From the NCBI GenBank assembly GCA_965228015.1, contig OZ245787.1, forward strand, positions 806,001 through 870,000: 64,000 nucleotides of DNA, read 5' to 3'. Shown here piece by piece: positions 39,379 through 49,460 of the stretch (position 1 is its first letter; the number at the start of each line of letters is the position of its first letter). The DNA is from SKKY01 sp965228015. Its GTDB lineage: Bacteria > Bacillota > Peptococcia > Peptococcales > SKKY01. The notes beneath the pieces were generated by a model. The model ran no database searches, had not been told where the DNA came from, and worked only from the letters and a program-made list of their open reading frames with translations. The position numbers and the translations under genes were made by a program.

Positions 39379-41056
39379 ATTATTAAAAATATATTAATTT
39401 CAGGAACGGCAGGTTTAGGGATAGATACTGTTGCCGGAATACTTGAAGAAGGTTTATACAAGGCCGGTTTCCATGTATTTAGCAACAAAGATTACATGTC
39501 CCGGGTAAGAGGAGGTAACAACTTTATACAGATTCGTTTTGCATCTGATGAAGTATACTCTCACAGCAATAAATTCGATTATGTAATTCCCTTAGATGCT
39601 CTGGCTTATTCAGAAAATAAAAATCTATTAGACAAAACCCCCTTTATTATGGACCTTTCCCTAAAAACCGAAGATCACAAAAATATTCTTGCAGAAGATT
39701 TTAAAAAAAATGGCCAAAGATACAGGGAATGAAAAAGCAATAACCAGCTCAGTAATAGGTTATCTCTGGAAACTTTATGGATTGGATTTCGAAATATTAG
39801 AAAAAAATAATTAAAAAAACTTTCTCAGAAAAGCTTGCGGATATTAATATTCTTGCCTGCAAAAAAGGTTTTAATTCAACCTCGGTACACAATCAGATTC
39901 AATCAAAGGATATAACAAAGGACTATATTTTTATCAACGGTAACCAGGGAATTGCCTTTGGTGCTTTGATGGCTGGATGCAAGTTTTATTCAGCTTATCC
40001 AATGACACCCTCAACTTCAGTAATGAACGAGCTGGCTCTTTACGCAGAAAAATATCCAATAATCGTTGAACAGGCTGAAGATGAAATTGCAGCTATTAAT
40101 ACGGCAATTGGTTCATCCTTTGCCGGAGCAAGGTCAATGACTGGAACATCTGGAGGCGGATTCTCTCTTATGGTTGAGGGATTAGGACTTGCGGGAATAA
40201 GTGAAACACCATTGGTTATCGTAGATTCTCAAAGACCAGGTCCAGCTACAGGATTTGCTACCCAAACAGCCCAAGGGGATTTAAGTTTCGTACTTACTGC
40301 ATCACAAAGGGAGTTCCCCAGGGTAGTTTTAGCCCCCAAGGACCAGAAAGACTGTTTTACTTTAAGCTTTAAAGCCTTTAACATAGCAGATAAATATCAA
40401 GTCCCGGTTTTTATTATGACTGATCAATATCTTTCAGATGCCCGCAAAACCATTGAGGCCTTTGATCCTGATGACTTTAGCAGTAAATCATATTTTGCTG
40501 ATTTAAGTAACATTCCAGACTATGCTTATGAACGTTACAAATTAACCGATAATGGAATAAGCCCAAGAATTTATCCTGGTCAATATAATAATCAAATAAT
40601 ACTTCAGGATAGTTACGAACATGATGAAAAAGGTCATAATACGGAAAGCGCTTATTATGGTAAAAAGATGGTGGAAAAAAGAATGGAAAACTGAGTACCT
40701 TTGATGAGAATATTATGGAGCCGGAAATCATTGGAATTCCTTATTCTGAAATAATGATTGTGTCCTGGGGCTCTGCATACAGTCCATTAAAGGAAGCTAC
40801 TAAAAAATTAAATGATGAAGATATAAATATTTTTGCTCTTCATTTTAATTACATCTGGCCTTTGCCTCAGAAACATTTAGAAAAATTCTGCGGCAGAGTT
40901 AAAAAAGTTATTACTGTAGAACATAATTATACCGGTTAGCTTGCCCGGCTTATAAAACAGGAAACAGGAATCTCTGTTGCTGATAAGATAACAGGGTATG
41001 ATGGAAGACAAATGTCTCCGGAAGAAATATATCAAAGACTTAAGGAGGTGCTGTAA
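39379..41056 (+). pseudogene. 2-oxoacid:ferredoxin oxidoreductase, gamma-alpha fused subunit, broken
   Basis: The remnant joins a gamma-type domain (LISGTAGLGIDTVAGIL, MSRVRGGNNF) to an alpha-type pyrimidine/TPP domain (INGNQGIAFGAL, AYPMTPSTSVMNEL, TSGGGFSLMVEGLGLA) and a C-terminal domain with VSWGSAY. AAGGAGG is present but the expected start codon reads ATT. Frame shifts occur in A-runs near 39705, near 39815 and near 40690. TAG at 40937-40939 replaces a likely glutamine codon before LARLIKQETG. At least four lesions are present. The enzyme would oxidise a 2-oxoacid to acyl-CoA with reduced ferredoxin. Confidence 0.85.
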
Positions 41057-41900
41057 TGACTTCAGTATTCAATAATGAATTTGAAATAGCCTGGTGTCCG
41101 GGATGTGGTAACTACGGAATTCTGAAATCTCTAAAAAAGCCCTGGAATTGTCAGGGAAAAAGCCTTCTGAAGTGACCATTGTTTCCGGAATAGGTCAAGC
41201 GGGGAAAACTCCTCATTATATAAATGCAAATGGATTCAATGGTTTACATGGAAGAGCCCTTCCACTAGCTTCCGGAGTAAAAATTTCCAATCCTCAGCAA
41301 CTTGTAATCATTCACGGAGGTGATGGTGATGGTTACGGAGAAGGGGGAAATCATTTCATACATTCTATAAGGAGAAATTTGGACCTGAATTATTTTGTTC
41401 ATAACAATCAGATTTACGGACTGACAAAGGGGCAGGCTTCTCCCACCAGTGCAATCGGAACAAAATCTGGCATTCAGCCGGGAGGTACTATAATGGAGCC
41501 TATTAATCCCCTTAAATTAGCGATGAGTCTGGATTGCGGATTTATTGCAAGAGGTTTTTCAGGGGAACCTGATCATCTGGCGGAATTAATGTCCGAAGCT
41601 TTTTCTTATAAAGGCTTTTCATATATTGATATTCTTCAGCCTTGTGTTGTATTTAATAAAGTGAATACTTTTTCCTGGTACAAAGAAAGAGTTTACAAAC
41701 TTGAAGAAAATTATGATTATACAAACCCTAACAAAGCCTTGGAAAAGATAAATGAATGGGATGAGAAAATTCCCCTTGGGGTAATCTTTAAAAAGGAAAA
41801 GCCTAAGTACTTCGAAAAAGCATCCTTAGTAAATCCACCAAATGTTAAACATTCAGACCCAAAAATTTACTGGGATGAACTTCTTGAAGTTTATAAATAA
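41056..41900 (+). pseudogene. 2-oxoacid:ferredoxin oxidoreductase, beta (TPP) subunit, one frameshift
   Basis: The start, MTSVFNNEFEIAWCPGCGNYGIL, overlaps the alpha stop and follows AAGGAGG. A missing A in the run at 41130 turns LKKALELSGKKPSE into another frame that stops within 15 codons. The rest is well preserved: SGIGQAGKTPHY, HGRALPLASG, the TPP-binding GGDGDGYGEGGNH and NNQIYGLTKGQASPTS. One lesion in an A-run could be a sequencing error, but the partner subunit has several. Confidence 0.87.
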
Positions 41901-41904
41901 AATT

Positions 41905-41946
41905 TAAAAAGGTCCGTTCTTATTATTAAGAACCGGACCTTTTTTT
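41905..41946. terminator. Bidirectional terminator between the oxidoreductase and ppnP
   Basis: AGGTCCGTTCTT and AAGAACCGGACCT pair with one bulge around an AT loop, followed by seven T on the plus strand and preceded by A-runs. It serves the two convergent genes. Confidence 0.8.
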
Positions 41947-42223
41947 AGCCATAATAGCAAACATATGCAACTTCTGTTTTTGCAAAAACTTTAAATACCT
42001 GTTTTGCTTCTACTTCAAAATACTGACCCTCTTTTACTTCAATAATTTCTTCCCCTGGAATTTTTACTTCAAGAGTACCTGAAATAATTTCCATTTTTTC
42101 GTGTAACTCAGTTGAAAATTCATATTCCCCTGGTTCCATAATTCCAATTGTCATGTTTGTTAATTCACTGTTAAAACCAAGACTCTGAACTTTCCCTTCA
42201 AAATATTTATTATGTTTAATCAA
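41945..42223 (-). CDS. ppnP: Pyrimidine/purine nucleoside phosphorylase (DUF1255, PpnP)
   Basis: This 92-residue cupin-fold enzyme cleaves several nucleosides with phosphate to base and ribose 1-phosphate. Family markers are SLGFNSELTNMTIGIMEPGE, EKMEIISGTLEV and the C-terminal VYVCYYG-like ending (AYVCYYG). It is intact and, with deoC, suggests that nucleoside salvage is retained. Confidence 0.88.
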   Translation of the reverse strand: MIKHNKYFEGKVQSLGFNSELTNMTIGIMEPGEYEFSTELHEKMEIISGTLEVKIPGEEIIEVKEGQYFEVEAKQVFKVFAKTEVAYVCYYG

Positions 42224-42239
42224 ATCAATGCCCCTTCCA

Positions 42240-43466
42240 TCAGAAACTTATATTATCCATAACCTCGTCGGCCCAGATAATTGCATCAAAAAATCTCGCG
42301 CTTACTAAAAAGGGATCTAAATTACATTCTTCTAAAATTACATCACACTCAGACCATTTTCCCTTTTCGTAAAATTTGATGACTTTTAATATTTTACCAA
42401 AAACTGAATTACTTTCAAGAGCATATGCTTCAATTATATCTTTTTCCAAGGGCAAAAACTGAATTACTTCCTCTAAAGGCTTATCTAAAACTGCATCCAA
42501 AGTAGAAAAAAGCCCCATTAAAAACATTTCTGACTTTCTGTTTTCAAAACCCAGCATTTCTGCAATATTCTCTGCAAATTTACCTCTAATCAGGGACACC
42601 CTCATTACTTCGTCCGGTTTATCTTTCCCCGATTCTCTTAACATTAGCAGCGTAACCCATTTTTTCACTTCATCAAGGCCAAGCATAACCAAAGCTTGTT
42701 TTGCAGATTTTATTTTATTTCCTCTCCCGTAAAAAGGAGAGTTTATAAGTCTTAATAGTTTATAACTTAAAGCAACATCATGAGTTACTATTTTAGACAT
42801 CTTTTCAAAATCCTGAGTTTCATTTACCTCAGTAATCATTTGCATATAACTTAATTTGTAAGGTTCAATATCTTTACCTACAATTATATATGGTTTCTCA
42901 AAAAAAATAACCCTGAAATAGCTCAAAACCCAGTTCAAGAGCCAAGCGATACTGCTCTTGGGTTTCAACTTTTTCAGCTAAAAATCTTTTATTTTTCTGA
43001 GACAAAGTTTTCATTATAGTTTTTTAACTTCACAAAAGTTTGTCTCTAAAAAATCAACCTTAATTATATCAACATAAAGAAGGATACTGTTAAAGAGTCT
43101 TAAGTTTTCAAAAATAAAATCATCCAAAGCTAAAATATATCCTGCATTTTTCAATGTCTGACATGCATTAACAACAAATTCATCCACCCGGACATTTTCA
43201 AGTACTTCAATAATAATTTTTTCCTTAGAAAGCATTTGAGGAATATCTTCCTTCAAAAGTTTATCGGTAGAATTAATAAAAGCTCTTTTTCCCCCAATTA
43301 TTGTATCTATATTATTATAAAAAGAATTTAATATTACTTTAGAAGTTGCCCGGTCACCGTCAAAAGAAGCATCCCCTCTTTTCATGAATCCTTTGTAAAG
43401 AAGCTCATAACCATAAACTCTCATTCTTTTGTCAAATATTGGCTGTCTGGCTATTAATACATTAAT
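42240..43466 (-). pseudogene. EAL-HDOD signalling protein (YuxH/CdgJ-like), broken
   Basis: The N-terminal EAL-like domain (VLIARQPIFDKRMRVYGYELLY, then ILALDDF) and C-terminal HDOD domain (VTHDVALSYKLLRLINSPFY, LGLDEVKKWVTLLML) are clear. A missing A near 43015 and an extra T in a T-run near 42900 put the halves in different frames. The EAL part reads IIEVLEN rather than a full EAL motif, so it was probably already a degenerate c-di-GMP domain. The likely start codon is ATT at 43466 after AAGGGGGG; an ATG at 43508 lacks a ribosome-binding site. Confidence 0.85.
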
Positions 43467-43525
43467 TTTAGACGCCCCCCTTAAGTAAAAAACAATGTAT
43501 AGGTGCATTCTTACATAAATTCAGC

Positions 43526-43560
43526 AAAAAAATCAGCCAGATTTTTTAATCTGGCTGATT
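43526..43560 (-). terminator. Intrinsic terminator overlapping the end of clpB
   Basis: AATCAGCCAGAT and ATCTGGCTGATT form a perfect 12-bp stem followed on the minus strand by seven T. The clpB stop codon lies in the loop. Confidence 0.85.
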
Positions 43561-46158
43561 AACTAAGACAAAACCTTGGTCCCCTTTATCGATTAGGACT
43601 TTCTGCCCATCTTGGATGTCTCCCCTGATGATCATTTTTGCAAGCATAGTTTCTATATTATGCTGAATAAATCTTTTTAAAGGCCTTGCTCCGTAAACCG
43701 GATCATAACCTTCAGCGACAGTTTCATCAATTGCTTTTTGAGTAAACTTAATTTCTATGTTCTTCTCATTCAGTCGTTTATTTAAATCTTTTAAGGTTAA
43801 CTGAACAATTTGTCTTATTTCATTTTTTGTTAATGGTTTAAAGATAATTATATCATCTATTCTGTTTAAAAATTCTGGTCTGAAATGCATTCTTAATTGC
43901 TGCATTACTTTATCTTCTGCCCCTTTAACAAAAGTTCTGTCATCCTTAATTCCTTCAAGCAAAAATTGTGAACCAAGATTTGAGGTCATAATTATTACAG
44001 TATTTTTAAAATCCACAGTTCTTCCTTGAGAATCTGTTATTCTTCCATCATCAAGAACCTGAAGAAGAATATTAAAAACATCATTGTGGGCCTTTTCAAT
44101 TTCATCCAGTAAAATTACTGAATAAGGTTTCCTTCTAACAGCTTCAGTAAGCTGTCCTCCTTCTTCATAACCAACATATCCCGGAGGTGCTCCCACTAAC
44201 CTTGATACTGAATGCTTTTCCATATATTCGCTCATATCAATTCTAACAATATTTTCTTCTGAATCAAAAAGTGCTTCAGCCAGAGTTTTTGCAAGTTCTG
44301 TTTTACCTACTCCTGTTGGTCCAAGGAAAACAAAAGAACCTATTGGCCTTCTCGGATCTTTAATTCCTGCTCTTGCCCTTATTATTGAATCGGAAACCAA
44401 TGACACAGCCTTATCCTGACCAATTACTCTTTCTTTAAGAACTTTATCAATTTTTAATAGCTTTTCCCTGTCACTTTCTGCAAGCTTTGTTAAAGGAATC
44501 CCGGTCCAGCGAGAAATTGTTTCAAGGATTTCTTCTTCACTTACTTCTTCCCTGAGCAAGGAACTGTCTGTTTTTGAAGATTTAATTTTTTCTTCCTCTT
44601 CCTTGAGTTTACTTTCAAGAATCGGAAGCTTACCATATTTTAATTCAGCAGCTTTATTAAGGTCATACTCCCTCTCTGCTTTTTGAATCTGATAATTTAA
44701 ATCATCAAGTTCTTCCTTTACTTTTTGAAGATTATTAATTGCATTTTTTTCATTTTCCCACTGCATTTTCATAGATCCGTATTTATCTTTTAAATCTGCC
44801 AACTCTTTTTTAATTTTTTCTAATCTCTCTGCGCTCTTTTGATCTTTTTCTTTTTTAAGAGCAGCTTCCTCTATTTCCAGCTGCATTATTTTCCTGTGAA
44901 CATCATCAAGTTCTGCTGGCATTGAATCAATTTCTGTTCTAATCATGGCACAGGCTTCATCAACAAGATCAATTGCCTTATCTGGTAGAAAACGATCCGT
45001 GATATATCGATGAGAAAAAACCGAGGCACTTACCAAAGCACTGTCTTGTATTTTTACACCATGGAAAACTTCGAACCTTTCTTTAAGTCCTCTCAAAATT
45101 GAAATTGTATCTTCTACCGTAGGTTCATCTACCATAACAGGCTGAAATCTTCTTTCAAGGGCTGAGTCTTTTTCAATATACTTTCTATATTCATCAAGAG
45201 TTGTTGCGCCAATACAATGGAGTTCTCCCCTTGCAAGCATAGGTTTAAGCATATTACCAGCATCCATGGACCCCTCTGCTTTTCCTGCTCCCACTATTGT
45301 ATGAATTTCATCTATAAAAAGAATTACTCTTCCCTCTGCATTTTTTACTTCTTTAAGAACTGCTTTTAATCTTTCTTCAAATTCACCTCTGAATTTTGCT
45401 CCGGCAACCAAAGCTCCCATATCCAGGGAGTAAATTTCTTTGTTCTTAAGTCCCTCCGGAACATCACCTTTTACAATTCTGTGAGCCAACCCTTCAGCTA
45501 TTGCTGTTTTACCTACCCCTGGTTCCCCAATTAAAACCGGGTTGTTTTTTGTTTTTCTTGATAATATTCTGATTACATGTCTTATTTCATTATCTCGCCC
45601 AATAACCGGATCAAGCTTATTGTTTTTTACTGATTGAACCAAGTTATGAGCATATTTCTCAAGAGCCTCATAAGTTGCTTCTGGATTATCACTGGCAATC
45701 CTCTGATTGCCTCTTATATTTGCCAGACTGCCAAGGACCTTATTTCTGTCTAACTGAAAAGTATCGAAAAGATTTTTTAGATTTGTTTTTCCACCTTCTG
45801 AGATTAATGCCAGAAACAAGTGTTCAACAGAAATATAGTCGTCCTTAAGATTCTTTTTTTCTTCTTCAGCTTTTGCAAGAACTTTTTGCATGTTTCCGGA
45901 AACATAAATCTTACCTTCCTCTGCTCCGGATAATTTTACAGAGGGGATTTTATTAAGCTCCCTTTCTGTTGCTGTTAAAAAAGTTTCAGAGTTAATTTCA
46001 ATTTTCTGAAGAATTCTCGGGATAAGTCCTTCTTTTTGAGTTAACAATGCAACTAATAAATGTTCAAGATCAACTTCCTGGTTACTGTTTAATAAAGCAA
46101 TATTTTGAGCCTCTTGTAATGCTTCCTGAGATTTTTGAGTAAAGTTATTTAAATTCAT
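43546..46158 (-). CDS. clpB: ATP-dependent disaggregase ClpB
   Basis: This 870-residue Hsp100 chaperone rescues aggregated protein with the DnaK system. Domains in order: N-terminal Clp repeats (1-150), AAA-1 with GEPGVGKT and FIDEIHTI, a middle coiled coil (about 400-525), and AAA-2 with GPTGVGKT and LLDEIEKAH. It ends in the C-terminal small domain. It is downstream of the CbpA-like gene under probable CtsR control. A clean 2.6-kb frame with many homopolymers, another control against widespread sequencing error. Confidence 0.97.
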   Translation of the reverse strand: MNLNNFTQKSQEALQEAQNIALLNSNQEVDLEHLLVALLTQKEGLIPRILQKIEINSETFLTATERELNKIPSVKLSGAEEGKIYVSGNMQKVLAKAEEEKKNLKDDYISVEHLFLALISEGGKTNLKNLFDTFQLDRNKVLGSLANIRGNQRIASDNPEATYEALEKYAHNLVQSVKNNKLDPVIGRDNEIRHVIRILSRKTKNNPVLIGEPGVGKTAIAEGLAHRIVKGDVPEGLKNKEIYSLDMGALVAGAKFRGEFEERLKAVLKEVKNAEGRVILFIDEIHTIVGAGKAEGSMDAGNMLKPMLARGELHCIGATTLDEYRKYIEKDSALERRFQPVMVDEPTVEDTISILRGLKERFEVFHGVKIQDSALVSASVFSHRYITDRFLPDKAIDLVDEACAMIRTEIDSMPAELDDVHRKIMQLEIEEAALKKEKDQKSAERLEKIKKELADLKDKYGSMKMQWENEKNAINNLQKVKEELDDLNYQIQKAEREYDLNKAAELKYGKLPILESKLKEEEEKIKSSKTDSSLLREEVSEEEILETISRWTGIPLTKLAESDREKLLKIDKVLKERVIGQDKAVSLVSDSIIRARAGIKDPRRPIGSFVFLGPTGVGKTELAKTLAEALFDSEENIVRIDMSEYMEKHSVSRLVGAPPGYVGYEEGGQLTEAVRRKPYSVILLDEIEKAHNDVFNILLQVLDDGRITDSQGRTVDFKNTVIIMTSNLGSQFLLEGIKDDRTFVKGAEDKVMQQLRMHFRPEFLNRIDDIIIFKPLTKNEIRQIVQLTLKDLNKRLNEKNIEIKFTQKAIDETVAEGYDPVYGARPLKRFIQHNIETMLAKMIIRGDIQDGQKVLIDKGDQGFVLVNQPD

Positions 46159-46170
46159 ATTTCCACCACC

Positions 46171-47130
46171 TTAATTAAATAGTTCTTTTGCCTTTTCAAT
46201 ATATTCAATTTGTTCCGGAGTTAAGTCCTTTGGTATTTTTATTTTTATTTCAAAGTACAAATCTCCTGCTCCATCCTTTGAAGGCATACCCATTTCTTTT
46301 ATTCTTAATTTTTGATTACTTTGAGTTCCCGGAGGAATTTTAATTTCAATGTTTTTATCAATTACATCAACGTTTCTTTTAGCACCAAGCATTCCTTCGT
46401 AAAAAGGAACTTCAACTGTTCTGATTATATCTTTACCTTCAAGACGATAGTTGCTGTCATTGGCTACCACAAGTTCAATTATTAAATCTCCCGGAGGACC
46501 TCCACCTAAGCCTGGTTCACCCATATTTTTTAATCTTAATTTTGTCCCAGTTAGAGCTCCTTGAGGAATGTTGACCTGGTATCTTTTTAATTTTTTTGAA
46601 CTTCTGCCATTGCCAAGGGGTTCAAGAACATTTAGGGTTATTGTTTTCTGCCCGCCCCGATATGCTTCTCTTATACTTAATGTTATTTTTGCAGTTCTAT
46701 CAGCACCTTTTGTTTTGAAAATTTCCTGACTTTGATAAGTCCTTCCTCCTCTGCCTCCAAAGTCAGAAAAACCTCCACCAAAAATTGACTCAAAGAAGTC
46801 ACTGAATCCCGAGGAATCCATGCCTCCCGATGAATAGGAGTAAGTTTGATAGCCAGGGGCACCACGGAAGCCGGAAAAGTTCCCTGGGTCAAAATCCTGA
46901 CCATTCTGCCAATTATCTCCAAATTGATCATACATTTTTCTTTTTTCCGGATCTTTTAATACTTCATAAGCTTCATTAAGCTTTTTAAATGTATCTTCAG
47001 CATCTTTTGATTTATTTACATCAGGGTGATATTTTTTAGCCATTTTTTTATAGGCATTTTTTATCTCATCCTGACTGGCTTTTCTTTCTACTCCTAAAAT
47101 TTTGTAATAATCCTGATATTTTACTGACAA
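46171..47130 (-). CDS. CbpA-type DnaJ co-chaperone
   Basis: This protein of about 319 residues has an N-terminal J domain with the essential HPD in KYHPDVNK, then a Gly/Phe-rich linker (GGGFSDFGGRGG) and two C-terminal substrate-binding domains. The cysteine-rich zinc finger of DnaJ is absent, so it is a type II/CbpA-like co-chaperone. TTG at 47130 is preferred, 8 bases from GGGAGG; the TTG at 47136 is too close. It pairs with clpB in a heat-shock unit. Confidence 0.9.
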   Translation of the reverse strand: MSVKYQDYYKILGVERKASQDEIKNAYKKMAKKYHPDVNKSKDAEDTFKKLNEAYEVLKDPEKRKMYDQFGDNWQNGQDFDPGNFSGFRGAPGYQTYSYSSGGMDSSGFSDFFESIFGGGFSDFGGRGGRTYQSQEIFKTKGADRTAKITLSIREAYRGGQKTITLNVLEPLGNGRSSKKLKRYQVNIPQGALTGTKLRLKNMGEPGLGGGPPGDLIIELVVANDSNYRLEGKDIIRTVEVPFYEGMLGAKRNVDVIDKNIEIKIPPGTQSNQKLRIKEMGMPSKDGAGDLYFEIKIKIPKDLTPEQIEYIEKAKELFN

Positions 47131-47168
47131 GAGCAAAACCTCCCGTTTAATTGAATTCTATATATATT

Positions 47169-47196
47169 ATTATAGCACAAGGTCAATAAAGATCAA
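47169..47196 (-). promoter_or_regulatory. Promoter of the heat-shock unit
   Basis: On the minus strand TTGATC (47196-47191) and TATAAT (47174-47169) are 16 bases apart. The -35 region coincides with the CtsR-like repeats. Confidence 0.65.
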
Positions 47197-47215
47197 TAGG
47201 TCAGGGAAGGTCAAA
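47181..47215. promoter_or_regulatory. Two tandem CtsR-like operators
   Basis: GGTCAAT-AAA-GATCAAT (47181-47197) and GGTCAGG-GAA-GGTCAAA (47199-47215) both follow the CtsR heptad design, two GTCAA-type heptads three bases apart. They overlap the -35 of the CbpA-like/clpB promoter, so heat-shock repression by CtsR is expected. No ctsR gene is in the window. Confidence 0.75.
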
Positions 47216-47294
47216 TTAAAATATTCTTCTAAACATTTAATTGTAAATTAAGTATACTTAAGAAAAGAAATAAATAAGTGAGGGATATTCTTCT

Positions 47295-47969
47295 ATGAAA
47301 GATTTTAGTGTTTTCGATATAATAGGACCAATTATGATTGGCCCTTCAAGTTCCCATACTGCAGGAGCAGTAAGACTAGGTAAAATAGCACGGGCAATTG
47401 CAGGAAACCAAACTCCGGCTACTGCAGAAATATTCCTTCATGGTTCCTTTGCGGAGACCTATAAAGGACATGGTACAGATCTGGCCTTAATTTCCGGTTT
47501 GTTAGGCTTCGAAACTGATTCTCCAGATATTAAAAAAGCTTTTGAATTTACAGAAAAAGAAAACTTCAAGTTTAAATTCTTTCCAGTAGATTTAGGGCCG
47601 TCTCAACACCCAAATACAGTGAAATTTTCCATTACAAAAAAGAATGGGACTATATTGGAAATTATTGGCAAATCAGTAGGTGGCGGAAATATAGCTATTA
47701 CTGAACTTGACGGCTATGAAATCTCTCTTAAAGGAGATCTTCCTACACTTTTCACTAAACACAAAGACATCCCGGGAATTATACATCAAGTCTCCGGGAT
47801 ATTATGCGATCATAAAATTAATATAGCTTTTATGAAAGTATTTAGAAAAGAAAAGCATCTTGAAGCTATAATGGTTTTGGAAACTGATGATACAATTTCA
47901 AAAGAAATAATCCATCAAATTCAAAATATTCCAAGCATAATCAGTACTCACTACCTGGATCCTGTATAA
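47295..47969 (+). CDS. sdaAB: L-serine dehydratase, iron-sulfur-dependent, beta subunit
   Basis: This 224-residue partner of SdaAA has the family segment GPSSSHTAGAVRLG near the start and a C-terminal ACT-type domain (about 148-222, KDIPGIIHQVSGILCDHKIN). With the distant sdaAA it forms the serine-to-pyruvate enzyme. It is transcribed away from the heat-shock promoter, and the CtsR boxes lie about 80 bases upstream. Intact. Confidence 0.94.
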   Translation: MKDFSVFDIIGPIMIGPSSSHTAGAVRLGKIARAIAGNQTPATAEIFLHGSFAETYKGHGTDLALISGLLGFETDSPDIKKAFEFTEKENFKFKFFPVDLGPSQHPNTVKFSITKKNGTILEIIGKSVGGGNIAITELDGYEISLKGDLPTLFTKHKDIPGIIHQVSGILCDHKINIAFMKVFRKEKHLEAIMVLETDDTISKEIIHQIQNIPSIISTHYLDPV

Positions 47970-47972
47970 TAT

Positions 47973-49446
47973 TTAAAGTCTTTTTTCAAAGGCTTCGATT
48001 ATTTTTTTCATAGCTTTAATTCTTCCATACTTCTTTGAATTAAATTCAATAATGTTCCAGGGTGCATATGAGGTGCTTGTTCTGTAAAGCATCTCATATG
48101 CAGCCACCTTGTATTTATTCCATTTTTCCCGGTTTCTCCAGTCTTCTTCAGTGATTTTCCATTGCTTAAATTCTGTTTCTTCCCTTGCTTTAAAACGCTT
48201 ATGTTGTTCCTCTTGATCTATGTGAAGTCAGAATTTAATAAGAATTGCTCCAGAATTTACAAAACTTTTTTCCATTTCGTTTATTTCTTTATATGCTCTT
48301 TTCCACTCTTCCACAGAGGCAAATCCTCCAACTCTTTCGACCAAGACTCTTCCATACCAGCTTCTGTCAAATATATGAATATTACCTTTTTCAGGAAACT
48401 CATTCCAAAATCTCCATAAATAGTGATGACTTAGTTCCCAGTCATTGGGTTTACCTATAGGAATCACATTGTAAAAGCGAGGATCAAAAGCAGAAGTAAC
48501 TCTTCTGATTAAGACCCCTTTTCCAGCTGCATCCCAACCTTCAAGAACTATTACAGCAGGGGTTTTTTATTGTAAAGATCATAAGCTAAAGAACTTAGCT
48601 GTTCCTTGCATTTATCAAGTTCTTTTTCGTAATCATCTTTATTAATACCTTGGCTAAGGTCAACCTTATTCAAGGTAGAAGAATTTAACTCAGATATTTT
48701 AGGATCAAACATTTTTATTCCCTCTTGAATTCCCTGGGAAGAATTATGTTCAGACAATTTACTTTCCATAATATTTATTAACAACATAAATACTTTAATA
48801 GTAGCAAATTCTATGTCATTACCTTCCACAAATGGCCAGGGAGCATAATCACTGTCGGTTGACTCTAACATTTCTTCAAATGCACTTATATAATCATCAT
48901 ATTTTTCAGACTTTTCTTTTAAATTTTCTTTTAAAATCTGCGGAAAATTCTCTTCTTTTTTTTAAATCTTTAATTCTGTCTTCCAGTTTATTTTTTGAAG
49001 TATGAATAAAAAACTTAACTAAAACATTACCATCTTGAACTAACTGTTTTTCAAATGACTTTATTTCCGGATAACTAATTCCATTACTACCCTTTTCCTC
49101 AACTCTTTTAAGTACTATTTTCTTATACCAGCTTTTATCCATTATGCTCATTAATCCTCTGGGGGGAGTTTTTGTCCAGAACCTCCATAGAAAAGGTTTG
49201 CTTTTTTCTGACTCAGTAGGTTCTTGAATATAGAAAAATTTAAAGCCCCTTGGATCCAGACTTTGAAGAAGATTGTTGATTATCTGGGATTTCCCTCTTG
49301 CATCCAAACCTTCAAATATAATAATTAAAGGAATTCTGCACTCTTTGTATTTTCTTTGAAGTTCTCCTAATCTATAGGTCAGTTCTTCATATCTTTCTTC
49401 AAATTCTTTTTTCCCATTTTTTATCAAGATCAATTTTCTCCAGCAT
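47973..49446 (-). pseudogene. Polyphosphate kinase 2-family, tandem-domain (polyphosphate:AMP phosphotransferase-like), broken
   Basis: Two PPK2 domains are recognisable. The first has IIIFEGLDARGKSQIINNLL and DKSWYKKIVLKRVEE. The second has VIVLEGWDAAGKGVLIRRV, the lid DRSWYGRVLVERVGG and ends STSYAPWNIIEF. Lesions: a frame change just after the ATG at 49446, one in an A-run near 48960, a missing A near 48567, and TGA (48225-48227) where LHIDQEE should follow a tryptophan (KFW). The tandem arrangement is typical of Pap enzymes that make ADP from AMP and polyphosphate. Confidence 0.88.
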
Positions 49447-49460
49447 TTAAACACTCCCTC

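Noticed and set aside
47150..47290. CIRCE element before the chaperone genes
   Set aside because: No TTAGCACTC/GAGTGCTAA repeat; the repeats present fit CtsR instead.
48225..48227. TGA read as tryptophan
   Set aside because: The PPK2 remnant has TGA where tryptophan is expected, but intact genes use TGG for tryptophan and TGA as a stop (for example coaBC and gmk). A simple G-to-A mutation is the better explanation.
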